Both the position numbers and the translations under genes were made by a program. From Sipunculus nudus (Eukaryota; Annelida; Sipuncula; Golfingiida; Sipunculidae), in assembly GCA_026874595.1 (NCBI GenBank), contig CM049308.1, positions 46,135,327-46,199,326 on the forward strand: a DNA stretch of 64,000 nucleotides. The letters are read 5' to 3'. The notes under the pieces are model-generated. The model searched no databases and was not told where the DNA came from. It was given only the letters and a program-made list of their open reading frames with translations. This document shows positions 1 through 12,870 of the stretch, piece by piece. Every line of letters starts with the position of its first letter. Position 1 is the first letter of the stretch.

Positions 1-296
1 CTCATTCCACCTATGTAATCAACGAGTCTCGCATTATTTGACTTCCAGACCCATCTGACTGGTTTTCCTGGATTTCCATTATGCTCCTTATGATAGCAGG
101 GGCTGTAGGCCTTATCATTCTTTACAAATTTAAACACATACTCCCCACATGCAGCCCAAAGGCCTGTAGTAAGCAACAACAAGACAATTCAGACAGTATT
201 CTAGATTCCAAGCCGCATCACGACCTTCAGCCACCCCGGTCAGGGAATTTGAACCCAACGTACACAACAGCCAGAAACTATGGAGGCTTTTCCTGA
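1..296 (+). pseudogene. 3' end of retroviral-type env (copy of element D tail)
   Basis: This is the C-terminal end of an envelope-like glycoprotein, truncated by the window edge. From about position 75 it encodes a hydrophobic membrane anchor (rich in Leu, Ile, Ala, Gly), then a Lys-containing stop-transfer segment, a cytoplasmic tail with Cys and Gln, and a stop at 294-296. In the same frame a TGA stop interrupts the segment just before the anchor, as it does in the 47637-47932 copy. It was therefore already broken before the duplication. It is a remnant, not a gene. Confidence 0.7.
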
Positions 297-428
297 ATAC
301 TTTTTCCAAAGTTAGTTAAGGCTTATGGCGCCACGGAATGTACTGAAAATATAAGCTTAACATCCTATGGATCTAAGGTGCACTTAAGGACTGTAAGCAC
401 AAACTCTAACGGCAAATAACCGCTTTTC

Positions 429-431
<3 letters not shown>

Positions 432-468
<37 letters not shown>
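432..468. repeat. (AT)n microsatellite
   Basis: Pure TA/AT dinucleotide run followed by TG- and TATG-rich sequence to about 545. The equivalent tract in the second duplication copy (48067-48101) has a slightly different length. ORFs here made only of Tyr/Ile/His are artefacts of the repeat. The stretch 297-1270 otherwise holds no gene; parts of 690-1265 could be the 3' LTR of the env-bearing element, but no partner LTR is visible. Confidence 0.9.
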
Positions 469-476
<8 letters not shown>

Positions 477-1269
477 AGGTATAGGTGTGTGTTGTATATA
501 TATATATGCATGTATGTATGTATGTATATGCGTATATCTATATGTGTATATAAATATATATACTTGATTTATCACTGTGCATGTTGTATACCATGATTTT
601 ATGTCACTTATATATTATTAATTATCAATTAAAGGTTACCTCCCTAAACTCCCACAACACTTATCAGACTGCTACTCCCTTTTTTCCTACTAGTACTGTG
701 TAGGGAGAGAACACTCCCTGCCCGCTGTTGAAGCACTGGAAAAACCTACCTCCCCCTCCTCACTTGGGAGTTTGGGTTGGGTAGCTTGCAGCCTTTACAC
801 AGACTATGGGGCCCTGTAAAAAAACAACTCCAGATGGTGATGTACTAGGACTGTGACCAGAAAAAATTGTAGCATCCCACTCTACATGATGCTTAACCTT
901 TGCTCTTACTGACCTCCTGTTGACCAGGGGCGAGGCATCCTGATGACTGACAGTCACCAGTTATGCCCTGACCAATCACCAGGCAGTGGGTACTTTACCC
1001 TGTCTCCCGCAGATAACATACAACTAGGCATCACTGACTGATTCGCTCTCTTTGGACCTGAGCATCAAGAAGAGTCGGTTCGTGCAGTGCACACCATCTT
1101 CGCTCGACCGGTGCAGTCCTAGGTATGTGTACTTATTATCTTAGATAACTTAGCAGTCACCATAAAGCAGTCTTGATAATGTGTGAGTGTAGTCTCTGTA
1201 TATATAACCAATACAAACTTGTTGTGGTTCTTTCAAATTTCCCTAAGTGGTATCACCCAATACATCTAC

Positions 1270-1650
1270 ATTCCCAAATTACAGTATTTTAAGAAAATAC
1301 TACAGTATAACAACAGTACAACAGCAAATCAATACAATTACACAGTATAATAAATAAAGTGTACAGTACCTGCATACCACCACTGTCACGGCGACAAAAA
1401 TTCCTTAAAAATGTATAATCAAGATGAACAGTTCACATAAATCTTCCCAGAGAATAACAGTCCAGTTCAATCACAAAATCAATTTGTTGTACTCCAAAAG
1501 TGAAGTTCTGATAGTGATCCCAAAGGCAAACCGAAGACTAATTTAAATCCGTTACAAATTCGAAGAAGTTCTGTAACTGCTGCAGTTATCGGAAAGGCCC
1601 ACAACTGACTCGCACTCTTCCGTGTACGCTGGAACATTTCTCTTTCAGGC
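1270..1650. repeat. Dispersed LTR-like fragment shared with 35270-35625
   Basis: About 350 bp are clearly related, though diverged, to 35270-35625 and nearly identical to 48900-49290. The 35-kb copy lies at the 3' end of the minus-strand Gmr1-type element, next to a polypurine tract and TATA box, so I infer that this sequence is part of that family's LTR. Here it stands alone without coding sequence, as expected for a solo or broken LTR. LTR ends and target-site duplications could not be defined. Confidence 0.55.
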
Positions 1651-2166
1651 TTCAAAATAGGTCTGATAGGATGAAAAAAGGTTGCGCCGGCTGAAAATGG
1701 CAACGGACCCTATGCATGGAGTCCCATTGGGTCCGCTTCTGCTGCTTATGAGGAATGCATATTTCTATTTCTTTCTTTAGAAACAGTTTCCTTGCAACGT
1801 ACATTTAATTAATCTTTCATGTGTTCCTCATATCAATCTATTCTTTATACGTCCAACGATAGAATCCATGCTGTCAAATATCATCGAAAACCTGAATGCT
1901 CCTGCGTCTCATTCCGGTTCGCAATGTAAACATCATCACTGACCAGGTAAACAAGTACTGGGGTATGAATTTCTTGCCATGAGCAGAGCGCCACAAAATA
2001 AATGTAAACAACATTTGTACATGTCTTATTGAGACAGACACAAATTAAAAACCTATATTTTCTTTTAACTTTTAGAATAAAAAAAAGAGCCAACATTACA
2101 TATCTCCTTTATATATCTCCCCAACCCCGGTGAAAAGCCCGGTATAATGGGTTTATCATGCAGCTA

Positions 2167-2221
<55 letters not shown>

Positions 2222-3879
2222 AATTAATGGTATAGCCGTGTTAGTCTGTAGTCCAAGTATAGGTAGATAGAAAGAGTGACGCCTTTCAGATAGACTTATA
2301 ACACGTTTAAGTAAATAAACAAGTTGGTCTAAAAGGCGTCGATCTTATATATATAATATATAAATATATTAACATGGCGAAAAGCAGGATAAGACAAACC
2401 ATGAATTAAGTAATTGTTAACAATATAGAAGACTATGAACAACACATGCTTCGAGTCACTTGTAGGACTGATACAATAAAATGCAATTTTGTCCTGTAAA
2501 TATATAGTAAAAGTTAAAAAGAAAATGTTTAACTATGTGTTCGTTGTAAGAGTTTAAAATGCAATCAAAAGGTGACCGTTGCAACATAAAAGGGCATAAC
2601 TTTAAAATACATCAACATGAACAAATTGCATTAATAAAAGTATATATTACTGTACATTACAATTTTTTTTTTTAGCAATGACGAAGAGGAAGAAAATGAG
2701 CCATGGTTTGTGAAGATAGGACCAATATTGACAAAGTTATGATCGAAATAAGATTTTGACGTGTTTGATGACCTATACCTTAAAATTCGACCTATTAAAA
2801 ATACACATACAGCTTCATGAAATCGTCCCGATATACGATATTGGTTAATACATAGTAATACCTGCAAAACTTTGGCATGTAGAATGCTAAATATAAGACA
2901 AAAGAACAATTAGCCAGAAGGCGAAATTGAGGACAACTGACAAACAGACATACAGACAAAGTGACACATCTGAGATAACAGATAACAGAGAAAATAAGCT
3001 AATGGAAAACTGAAGAGGAACAAAATACGCTATAGTTTATGTAGGAAAGGTTTATAGGTTTTGAGATATGGGCAAAAAATGATATGTTGTAATGTTTAGA
3101 GTGCCGCGCCCCCTAGCGGCTATTTTCCGCAAATGAAAAATCATTTTCGAGGTATAAGTATAATACAATAGACGTACCAGTTCCAAAAGGATTCTCTCAA
3201 AACTGTGGCCTGTAGAATGCTAATTGATCGCTAATTGAGATGATCGTACACATTATTTGATATTTGTGATCAAAACATACTCGGTTTTAATATATCTGAA
3301 AACAAAATAAGTAATATGTTTTAGGGAGACAACCCCTATGTATACATATAATTCAGAATAATCTTTAAAAACCTGCAAATAATAATAAGATCATACATTC
3401 TTCTCATGTTTAACAAACGATTCATGTTTATCTCATCAGGAAGACCTAAAAAGTATAAAATGCGATCTCTCGAAACGAAAATACTCACATTCAAAGAAAT
3501 AATGATATTCATCTCCAATGACATCAAGACTACATATCTCGCATTATCTTTCATCATAAAAATCCCTGGGAGACGTCCTGTCGTCACTGTTAAATGGTTG
3601 TTTCCAGCTCTAAATTCGCACACTAATTGACAGAATCCAGTCGGCAAAATAGTTAAGTGTGGTTAAAAAATATTTCTTTTAAAAATATGTATGCTCTACC
3701 TATTTGTGCCTCTGAGACAAGTTTATGCCATCTTTGTTGATACTGGTCGTGGAGTTTTAGTCGAAAACACAGGTATATACCACCTAGGGTTCATAACTTG
3801 CTGGCAAGACCATATGTTAAATAACCCCATAAATGCGGGGAACTGTCGGTTTTTCAGACTAATCTATGGGATTCTTTGC
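1651..3879. other. Non-coding interval of the duplication
   Basis: No gene is supported. It contains an (AT)n tract at about 2178-2218, a short imperfect inverted repeat around 2280-2340 (GACGCCTTT ... AAAGGCGTC), and AT-rich unique sequence. Short ORFs on both strands here have no recognisable domains, and most are shifted or broken in the second duplication copy. Confidence 0.6.
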
Positions 3880-5160
3880 TACCATTGCGCATGGTCCAGC
3901 ACAACGCGGCACATCTTGCTACTTTTATGTGCTGAACGGCTATTCAGCGAAAAGTGCGCGGTAGCAAATAGCTGTCGCACAGTAGCATATGCTAACCTTG
4001 CGCATAGCTTGCCACATCGCGCAATTAGCTGCCACTGGACTTGCTACCATAAGACAGAGACCGGCTCATACGCATAAAGTGCGCGGTAGCAAATCATAAC
4101 TGCGCGGTAGCAAATGGCTGTCTTTGCTACCCATGTGGCCTATGCACAGACCGCCTCATATGTGCAAAGTACGCGGTAGCAAATCAGACCTGCGCGCTAG
4201 CAGGTGGCTGTCATTGCTATCATGGCGGCTATGGTCGCAAAATCTGCTTCTATTGACGTAGTACAAGTCTTTGCTGCCAGAGGTCGCTCGGACAGGACCA
4301 CTCAAAGCGACATGCGCGGTAGCAATTAATTGTCGCAAAGTAGCAAACAGATCTGCTCAGTAGCAAAGGCCATGGGTCATATAAAGCTGCAATCGCAATG
4401 CGCAATGTGCGCGGCAAACAGACCTGCGCGGTAGCAAGTTGCTGTCAGCTCCTATGCATGTCTTTGCGATCGCAAAATCTGCTAATGTTAACGTAGTGCA
4501 AGTCTTTGCTGTCAGAGGTCGCTCGGGCACGACAACTCAAAGCAATATGCGCGGTAGCAATTAACTGTTGCAAAGAGCAAACAGATCTGCGGGGTAGCAA
4601 ATGCTACGGGTCATATTCAGCTGCGATCGCAATGCGCAATGTGCGCGGTCGCAAGTTGCTGTTACCTGCTACCTTGGGGACTATGAATTTGCGATCGCAA
4701 AATCTGCTATTGTTGACGTAGTGCAATTCTTTGCTGCCAGAGGTCGCTCGGACAAGACCACTCAGACCAATATGCGCCGTAGCAATTAACTGTCGCAAAG
4801 CAGCAAACAGTCTAGATTTGCGCGGTAGCAAGTGCCATGGACCATAATATGCTGCGATTGCAATGCGCAATGTGCGCGGTAGCAAATCAGATTTGCGCGG
4901 TATCGAGAACCCCGTGGAGGCTATCTATTGCGATCGAAAATTTTGCTGGTATCGTTTCAGTGCAAGTCTCTGTAGCCATAGGTCGCCCGGATAGGCCTGC
5001 AACAAGCTTTGCATTAGGCGTGTAAGGAATTAGTAGTCGAAGAGTAACACATTGACCTGCGCAGAAGCAGGTGTAATGGGCCATATTAACTAACGACAGC
5101 AAAGCGCAATGTGCACGGTAGCAAAACAGACCTGCGAGATAGCAAGTGCTTGTGACTTAC
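3880..5160. repeat. ~225-240-bp tandem repeat rich in GCGCGGTAGCAA
   Basis: A G+C-rich, diverged tandem array stands out in AT-rich surroundings. The landmark AATCTGCT recurs at about 4241, 4476 and 4701, with a degenerate copy near 4941, giving a period of about 225-240 bp. Within each unit the submotif GCGCGGTAGCAA and related GCGATCGC palindromes appear several times. The same array is at 51270-52520 in copy 2. Apparent ORFs in several frames are by-products of the repetition. Confidence 0.8.
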
Positions 5161-5858
5161 TCATCCTAGCCATAATTCTGGAATAATATATGCTTCATTC
5201 CATTCAGGTTTTTTTTTTCAAATAATCACTAATGATATATTAACATTTAATTTAAAAACACTTGTTCCAAACCTTTGTCGCCCTTCTCTTACAAAATCTG
5301 CATGGTTTGAACATATTTATATTAACAGGATTACAAAGTAGCCATTGGCTAATAGACAGGCTATCCTGTAAACATTTAACATGTTAACAACATATATACA
5401 TTTAAGCATAAGTTGACATTTAAGCATAAGGTGATATATAAGCACGTAATTCAATATATACAACATAATATAGGCGACAAATAATCTAACAGAATGACCT
5501 AACATAAACAGACGTGAAAACAATACATGCAGTATAACCGTTAACTATATACTGCACTAGTAGCGGGTTCATATGGAGCCCCTAAAGTGAAATACGTAAT
5601 ATTTTTTTCTGGGTAAATATCGCGTTCCCTGGCGACCATTTTGTAAAATGTGAGAAGTATTTGGAAATCTCTCCTCAAGGAGAGTTGAGGCCAATGCAGC
5701 TCATCGTACATTTTGTTTGAGCTTGTTGTGATAAAAGCGCCGGTGCTGATACTTTCTGGATGCTTTCTAATTTTTTACTATGTTTCGTTGTGCAGCTGTT
5801 AAATACTTGTGATCTGTATTCTAAAACCGGAAGAACCATTGATTTGTACACCCGTAAG

Positions 5859-6746
5859 CAGGGGCGTAGCTAGGATTGAGGGAGGGAAGGGGGCCATGAT
5901 CAATGGAGGATCCCGAAATTCGAAAACGGGGGGTGGGGGGGGGGTAGGGGCGCTAATATGCATGTAATGGTACTATGAAAACTGTTATATATACAAGTAT
6001 ATATATGTATATGTATATTATTATTATTATTATTACTATACGTTATATATTTTAGTGTATGAAAATATATTTTTTTGTTTATTTTCAATTATGAACCATC
6101 CTTTCATTATGGTTAGTTACAGGTACATGGGGAGGGTATGTGAGGGGGTATCCCCCTCCCATATTGGGAAATTTTTTTAATATACAATGTAAAAAGGACA
6201 TTTTGAAGCAATTTTTAAAATGTCTTTGCGTTATGTAGTCAAACTGTAGAGAAGTTCAATATTTAATATTTATATTTCTTCAAAATTAGGATATAATATT
6301 TCAGTCGTTTTCAAACAAGTCAATGGCACAAAGGCGCAATAACTGATAAGTTGAATTCTTATGGTAAACTTTGCATTTTACCGGGTTCCGTGGTCTCGAC
6401 AGCACACAGGACTCCTCAGAGCACAGATCGCGAGGTCGAGTACCGGTATCACCAGAGGAGCCGTAAGATTGTTCCCGGACCCAAACCAGGGCCTGGTGCT
6501 CGATCGATCTGCAGTTGTTCTGCAGCTGTTCATAAATATCCTTATACTCAACTAACAAATTTGTAAGAAATAAACTGCAGATAACTTAAATAAAGTCTAA
6601 TTCCGTATTAATAATACGAAAAATGAAAAACGAAAATTAATCACGAAAATAGGGAATTAGATAAAATGAGAGATATTGCAGCTCAACGGGGGGCAGCGCG
6701 CCGAAGGCGCCCCCTCTGGATCCTCGATTGATAGCAAAGGCAATTT

Positions 6747-6798
<52 letters not shown>

Positions 6799-6906
6799 TA
6801 GTATTAGATTAAGTGAAATTCAGAAAAGGACGGCGAGTACTGGATGCGACCGGGGGTGGCATGGCCCCCTGCGCCCCCACACCCCCCCCCCTTGGCTACG
6901 CCCCTG
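5859..6906. mobile_element. Non-autonomous DNA transposon with terminal inverted repeats
   Basis: The element starts CAGGGGCGTAGCTAGG and ends with the inverted counterpart CTTGGCTACGCCCCTG. Both ends are flanked by the direct repeat CGTAAG (5853-5858 and 6907-6912), read as a 6-bp target-site duplication. It is about 1048 bp long, encodes no transposase, and contains poly-G/poly-C runs beside the ends and an (AT)n tract near 6752-6790. CAGGGG-type ends are common in hAT-like non-autonomous elements, but hAT normally makes 8-bp duplications, so the superfamily stays open. The second duplication copy carries the same insertion. Confidence 0.8.
6369..6500 (+). repeat. Possible tRNA-derived SINE-like segment
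   Basis: Inside the inverted-repeat transposon lies a G+C-richer segment with a box-B-like AGGTCGAGTACC about 50 bp after a possible box-A-like TGGTCTCGACAG. This spacing resembles a pol III internal promoter. No cloverleaf or tail was confirmed. An almost identical segment is at 53733-53865. Confidence 0.3.
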
Positions 6907-7109
6907 CGTAAGTATTTTCATAGACATCTTGAATTTATAATATTTTAAAATGGTAATTTATTTTGGAAGCTGTAAGACATAAATTATTTATATGTTCGGA
7001 TCATGACAAGTTTTTAGAAAGTATATCCCCGACGTGTTTTACGCTGGTAACGTCAGTCAGTTTGACGTCATCAAAATGCAGCAGTAGATGAGTATTGTAC
7101 GATCTTTTA

Positions 7110-10100
7110 CTTGAAAAAACATATAACTTTAGTTTTTGATAAACCATTTACTGGAGTTTTTCATGTCTCAAGGCTTAGGGTCACCCGTATCCAGGATATA
7201 CCATATATCAATAGTGACAGACACTTACTGGAATTTACACTAACTGGTATTTTTCAGGTCTTGGATATATCATATATTAATAGTGACAAATACTCACTGC
7301 AGTATTTCATGTACAAAGGGTTAAGGTAACTTGTATTATGGATATAGCATATATCAATAGTGACAACACTTACCGGAGTATTTCATGTCCTAAGGGTTAG
7401 GGTAACCCGTATCCCAGATATAGCATATATTAATAGTTACCATCACTTACCTCTAGTCTTTCATGCTCGAACGGTAAAGGTAGCCCGTATCCCGGATAAA
7501 GCATATGTTTAAAGTGACTAACACCTACTGGAGTATTTCATGCTCGAAGAGTTAAGGTAACCCGTATCCTGGATATAGCATATATTAATAATAGTATATA
7601 CTTACTGAAGAATTTCATGTCTAAGTGTTAAGGAATTCGTATACCGAATATAGCAAATACTAATAGTGACAAACACTTACAGATGTATTTTATGCGCGAT
7701 GTATTTCATGCCAGAAGGGATACAGTAACCCGTATCCTCGATATAGCATATAGTAATAGTGACAAACACTTAGTGAAGTATTTCATGTCGGAAGGCTTAG
7801 GGTCGTCCGTATCCAGGATATACCATATATTAATAGTGAAAACTATTATTGGAGTATTTCATGCCCGAAGGGTTACGGTAACCCGTGTCCCGGATATACA
7901 ATATATTAATAGTGACAAATATTTATTGGAGTATTTCATGTCAGAAAGTTTAGGGAACTCGTATCCGTGATATACCTTATATTAATAGTGACAAATAGTG
8001 AAAACTATTATTGGAGTATTTCATGCCCGAAGGGTTACGGTAACCCGTGTCCCGGATATACAATATATTAATAGTGACAAATATTTATTGGAGTATTTCA
8101 TGTCAGAAAGTTTAGAGAACTCGTATCCGTGATATACCATATATTAATAGTGACAAATATTTATTAGAGTATTTCATGTCAGAAGGTTTAGGGAACTCAT
8201 ATCCGTGATATACCATATATTAATAGTGACAAATATTTATTGGAGTATTTCATGTCAGAAGGTTTAGGGAACTCGTATCCGTGATATACCATATATTAAT
8301 AGTGACAAATATTTATTGGGGTATTTCATGTCAGAAGGTTTAGGGAACTCGTATCCGTGATATACCATATATTAAAAGTGACAAATATTTATTGGAGTAT
8401 TTCATGTCAGAAGGTTTAGGGAACTCGTATCCGTGATATACCATACATTAATAGTGACAAATATTTTTTGGAGTATTTCATGTCAGAAGGTTTAGGGAAC
8501 TCGTATCCGTGATATACCATATATTAATAGTGACAAATATTTATTGGGGTATTTCATGTCAGAAGGTTTAGGGAACTCGTATCCGTGATATACCATATAT
8601 TAATAGTGACAAATATTTATTGGAGTATTTCATGTCAGAAGGTTTAGGGAACTCATATCCGTGATATACCATACATTAACAGTGACAAATATTTTTTGGA
8701 GTATTTCATGTCAGAAGGTTTAGGGAACTCGTATCCGTGATATACCATATATTAATAGTGACAAATATTTATTGGAGTATTTCGTGTCAGAAGGTTTAGG
8801 GAACTCGTATCCGTGATATACCATATATTAATAGTGACAAATATTTATTGGAGTATTTCATGTCAGAAGGTTTAGGGAACTCGTATCCGTGATATACCAT
8901 ATATTAAAAGTGACAAATATTTATTGGAGTATTTCATGTCAGAAGGTTTAGGGAACTCGTATCCGTGATATACCATATATTAATAGTGACAAATATTTAT
9001 TGGAGTATTTCATGTCAGAAGGTTTAGGGAACTCGTATCCGTGATATACCATATATTAATAGTGACAAATATTTATTGGAGTATTTCATGTCAGAAGGTT
9101 TAGGGAACTCGTATCCGTGATATACCATATATTAATAGTGACAAATATTTATTGGAGTATTTCATGTCAGAAGGTTTAGGGAACTAGTATCCGTGATATA
9201 CCATATATTAATAGTGACAAATATTTTTTTGAGTATTTCATGTCAGATAGTTTAGGGAACTCGTATCCGTGATATACCATATATTAATAGTGACAAATAT
9301 TTATTGGAGTATTTCATGTCAGAAGGTTTAGGGAACTCGTATCCGTGATATACCATATATTAATAGTGATAAACACTTATTGGTGTATTTCATGTCTGCA
9401 GTGTTAGGGTAACATGTAACACGGATCGAGCATATCTTAATAGTGACAAACACTTACTGGAGTATTTCATGTCCGAAGGGTTAGGGGAAGTGTCCGAATA
9501 CAGAATAGATCATTTGTGACAAATACTGACTGGAGTATTTCATGATCGATTGCTCAGGGTCACCCGTATCCAGGATATACCATATATTAACAGTGAAAGA
9601 CACCTACTGGAGTATTTCTTGCCCGAAGTTTTAGGGTAACCCGTGTCCCGAATATACCATATATAAACAGTGACAAATACTGACTTGAGTATTTCATGAT
9701 CGAAGGCTAAGGGTCACCCGTATCCAGGATATCCCATATATTATTAATGACAAACACTTACTAAAGAATTTCATGTCTAAGTGTTATCGTAACTCGTACA
9801 CCGGAGATAGCAAATACTAATAGTGACAAACAGTTACTGATGTATTTCATGCCCGATGTATTTCATTCCCGAAGGGATAGGGTAACCCTATCTCGGATAT
9901 AGCATATTTTAATAGTGACAACACTTACTGGAGTTAACACTTACTGGTGTATTTCATGCTCCAAGGGTTAGGGTAAACCGTATTCTGAATATACCATATA
10001 TTAATAGTGACAAACACTTACTGGAGTATTTCATGTCCGAAGGCGTAGGGAACTCGTATCTAGGATATACCATATATTAATAGTGACAAACACTTACTGG

Positions 10101-11490
10101 AGTATTTTATGCCCGAAGGGATAGGGTAACCGTATAATGAGTATGACATAAATTTAAAGTGACAAATATTTAATGGAGTATTTCAGGCCCTATCGGTTAG
10201 GGTAACCCGTATACCGGATAAAGCATATATTAATAGTGACAAGCACTTAATGGAGTATTTCATGCCCGAAGTTTTAGGGTAATCCGTATCACGGACATAC
10301 CATATATTTATAGTGAAAAACACTTACTGGAGTCCTTCATGCACGAAGGGTTCGGGTAACCCGTATCCCGGATATAGGATATATTGATAGTTACCATCAC
10401 TAACCTCTAGTATTTATGCTCGAAGGGTAACGGTAGCCCGTATCCCGGATAAAGCTTATATTTTTAGTGACAAACACTGACTGGAGTATTTCATGCTCAA
10501 AATGTTAGGGTAACCCGAATTTCGGATATAGCAGATATCAATTACCCAAACACTTACTGGAGTATTTCATGCCCGAAGGACTGGGTAACCCGTATTTCGG
10601 ATATAGCAGATATCAATTACCCCAAACACTTACTGGAGTATTTCATGCCCGAAGGATTGGGTAACCCGTATACCGGATATACCATATGTTAATAGTGACT
10701 AACACTTTTTGAGGTATTTCATGTCCGAAGTGTTAGGGTAACCCTTAACCCGGATATAGCATATATTAAAAGTTACAAACAATTACTGGAGTATTTCATG
10801 CCCGAAGGGTTAGGGTAACCTCTATCCCGGGTATACCGTATATCACTAGTGATCAACATTAACTGGAGTATTTCATCCCCGAAGGGTAAGGGTAACCCGT
10901 ATCCTGGGTATAGCATATATTAACAGTGACAATCACTTACTGGAGTATTTTCTGTCCTCAGTGTTAGGGTAACCCGTAACACAGATATACCATATATATA
11001 GTTGCAAACATTTAATGGAGTATATCATGTCCGAAGGGTTAGGGTAACCCGTATCCAGGGTATAGCATATATCACTAGTGACCAACATTAACTGGAGTAT
11101 TTCATCCCCGAAGGGTAAGGGTAACCCGTATCCCGGGTATAGCATATATTAACAGTGACAATCACTTAACACAGATATATAGTATTTCATGCTCGAAGGG
11201 TAACGGTAGCCCGTATCACGGAGAATGCATATATTAATAGTGACAAACACTTACTGGAGTATTTCATGCTCGAAGGGTTAGGGTAAGCCGTATCCCGGAT
11301 ATAGTATATATCAATATTATCTAACATTTATTGAAGTAATTCATGTCGAAGTGTTATGGTAACTCATATACCCAATATAGCACATACTAATAGTGACAAA
11401 CCCGTATCCCGGATATAAGTGACAACCTCTAACTGGAGTCTTTCATGCCCGAAGTTTTAGGGTAACCCGTAACTCGGATATACCATATAA
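7110..11490. repeat. 76-bp minisatellite, homogenised core plus diverged flanks
   Basis: The array has roughly 55 units. The core (about 8000-9360) is made of nearly identical 76-bp units containing ATTAATAGTGACAAATATTT and GGTTTAGGGAACTCG. Outer units (7110-7990 and 9360-11490) are diverged and often carry GGGTTAGGGTAACCC, a palindrome containing the telomere-like hexamer TTAGGG. Some outer units are truncated or duplicated. ORFs in this interval (for example 7683-7970) are repeat translations, not genes. The second duplication copy (54520-55420) has only about two core-type units. Confidence 0.95.
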
Positions 11491-11493
11491 TAT

Positions 11494-12270
11494 TGTCAGG
11501 GGTTGCTGACTTGCAGGTTCTCTCGTCAAACTCCAACTCAAGGCAGTCGTTAAGACGTTGTATAATCAATTCATATCAAAGCCGTATAGGTTCGCACCAT
11601 GCACATACATTAAAAATATATTGAAACAGCAGGCTACTGGAGACTGACTACCAGGTGCCCTCCCTCAATACTTGTACTATCCAGAGGCCCGAGTGAGGAC
11701 CTCAACGAAACAAGGGTTACAAGGCTGATGCTGGTATCGTTGTCTGTCCACTACAGAGTAAATGTGTGTTTCCTGTCTGCTCTTTAAATGCTTATTAAGC
11801 AAAGACTATTATAATTTCAACAAAAAATATTACCTTCCCAGATTACTCAAGGAACACTTAATCAGTGATACTAATTGTTACGTAATGACGAATTAGGCTT
11901 AAATAGTAATGAGAAATAAACTTAGATTATACTATGTGGATTTTAATTTATCAACTGAAAAATGATTAATAACTGGAAATTTAAATAAGGTAAGGTATCA
12001 TGACATATATGTACTTACAGAGAACAAAGAGGCCCACCTGATACTATATTATTCTAAGAAATATAAATTAGGACCTGCTTGCAAATAAAGAAATATACTT
12101 TGACAGAAAACACTCCATATATATCCATATAGGATATTGAGTACTGGGCTTGTGGCATCGCCTTTCCGCTTACGCAACAGGCCGGGGCGACAGGGACCAG
12201 AGCTAATTGATAACGGCTGGACGTCAAGTGTACGCCGAGACCTGGGTGTACTAGTGCGTACTCTGTAACA
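11494..12270 (-). repeat. 3' LTR of element A
   Basis: Read on the minus strand it begins TGTTACAGAG and ends CTGACA, the TG...CA ends of an LTR. It aligns along its length with 17721-18508 (3' LTR of element B). On the minus strand it is immediately preceded by a purine-rich tract (AGGGGGTAGGCA), the expected plus-strand primer. Confidence 0.8.
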
Positions 12271-12870
12271 TGCCTACCCCCTAAGTGTGAGGGTCCTCGG
12301 CACACTAATTAAAAAAATAGATCAGCTAGATAAATAAATAGAAGCTTAGATATACTAACTGAATTACCAAGAGCACCTATGAAACAGACTAGCCTGTTCT
12401 TCACTCGGTCAGTATATTTCCTTTATAGAATATGAATGTACTTTATCCACTTGCTAGTTAGCTAACCTATGTACTCCTTAAGTATGACCCGACCACCAAT
12501 CGGTGGGTTCCGTTTCCACGAACACTGGCCGATCAAATTAATTTTAGAGGTGCACACTGATCAACCTATCTCCTTCATATCAACATGTAAATATATCCTT
12601 ATGCTTTCTTTTTGATGACCACCTAAATTATACTTCTCACTATAGACCTCTTGCAAGCACCTATAATGCAATTAGACGAACCTACACTGTGTTCCTCTCC
12701 ACTTGTTAACTTAATAATAATTCCTGAATTTGCACGTCAACACATGAAACCTAAAATATATGAGCACTTATCCCTAATATAGTATCCCTACATTGCTAAG
12801 ATTCCTTAATTCCTCAATGAGACTGGCATTAAATATGCACATATAATTAAACCCAAGAGTCCTTTTTCTT

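Larger units (their letters stand above)
1..7990. repeat. Segmental duplication, copy 1
   Basis: This block matches 47637-~55420 almost base for base and in the same orientation, with position 1 equal to 47637. The match includes the env tail, AT microsatellites, the ~235-bp tandem repeat, the terminal-inverted-repeat transposon and the first part of the minisatellite. Differences are mostly single bases, microsatellite lengths and one 266-bp block (2940-3205) missing from copy 2. The left end lies outside the window. The right end falls inside the 76-bp minisatellite, so the exact limit is uncertain. Confidence 0.93.

Noticed and set aside
384-575. ORFs made of Tyr, Ile and His repeats (also 16100-16432, 16940-17260, 56354-56629, 59551-59940)
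   Set aside because: They are translations of (AT)n and related simple repeats.
690-1265. 3' LTR of element D (possible TGTAGGG...CAATACA ends)
   Set aside because: No matching 5' LTR was found before 41182 and the only other copy belongs to the segmental duplication, so the limits cannot be supported.
3691-5102. Multiple ORFs in the G+C-rich tandem array
   Set aside because: They occur in several frames on both strands, and follow the repeat period.
7110-11490. Regularly spaced repeats as a CRISPR array
   Set aside because: Units are contiguous 76-bp tandem repeats with no unique spacers, in eukaryotic DNA with no cas genes.
7110-11490. Interstitial telomere
   Set aside because: TTAGGG occurs once per diverged unit inside a longer palindrome, not as head-to-tail hexamers.
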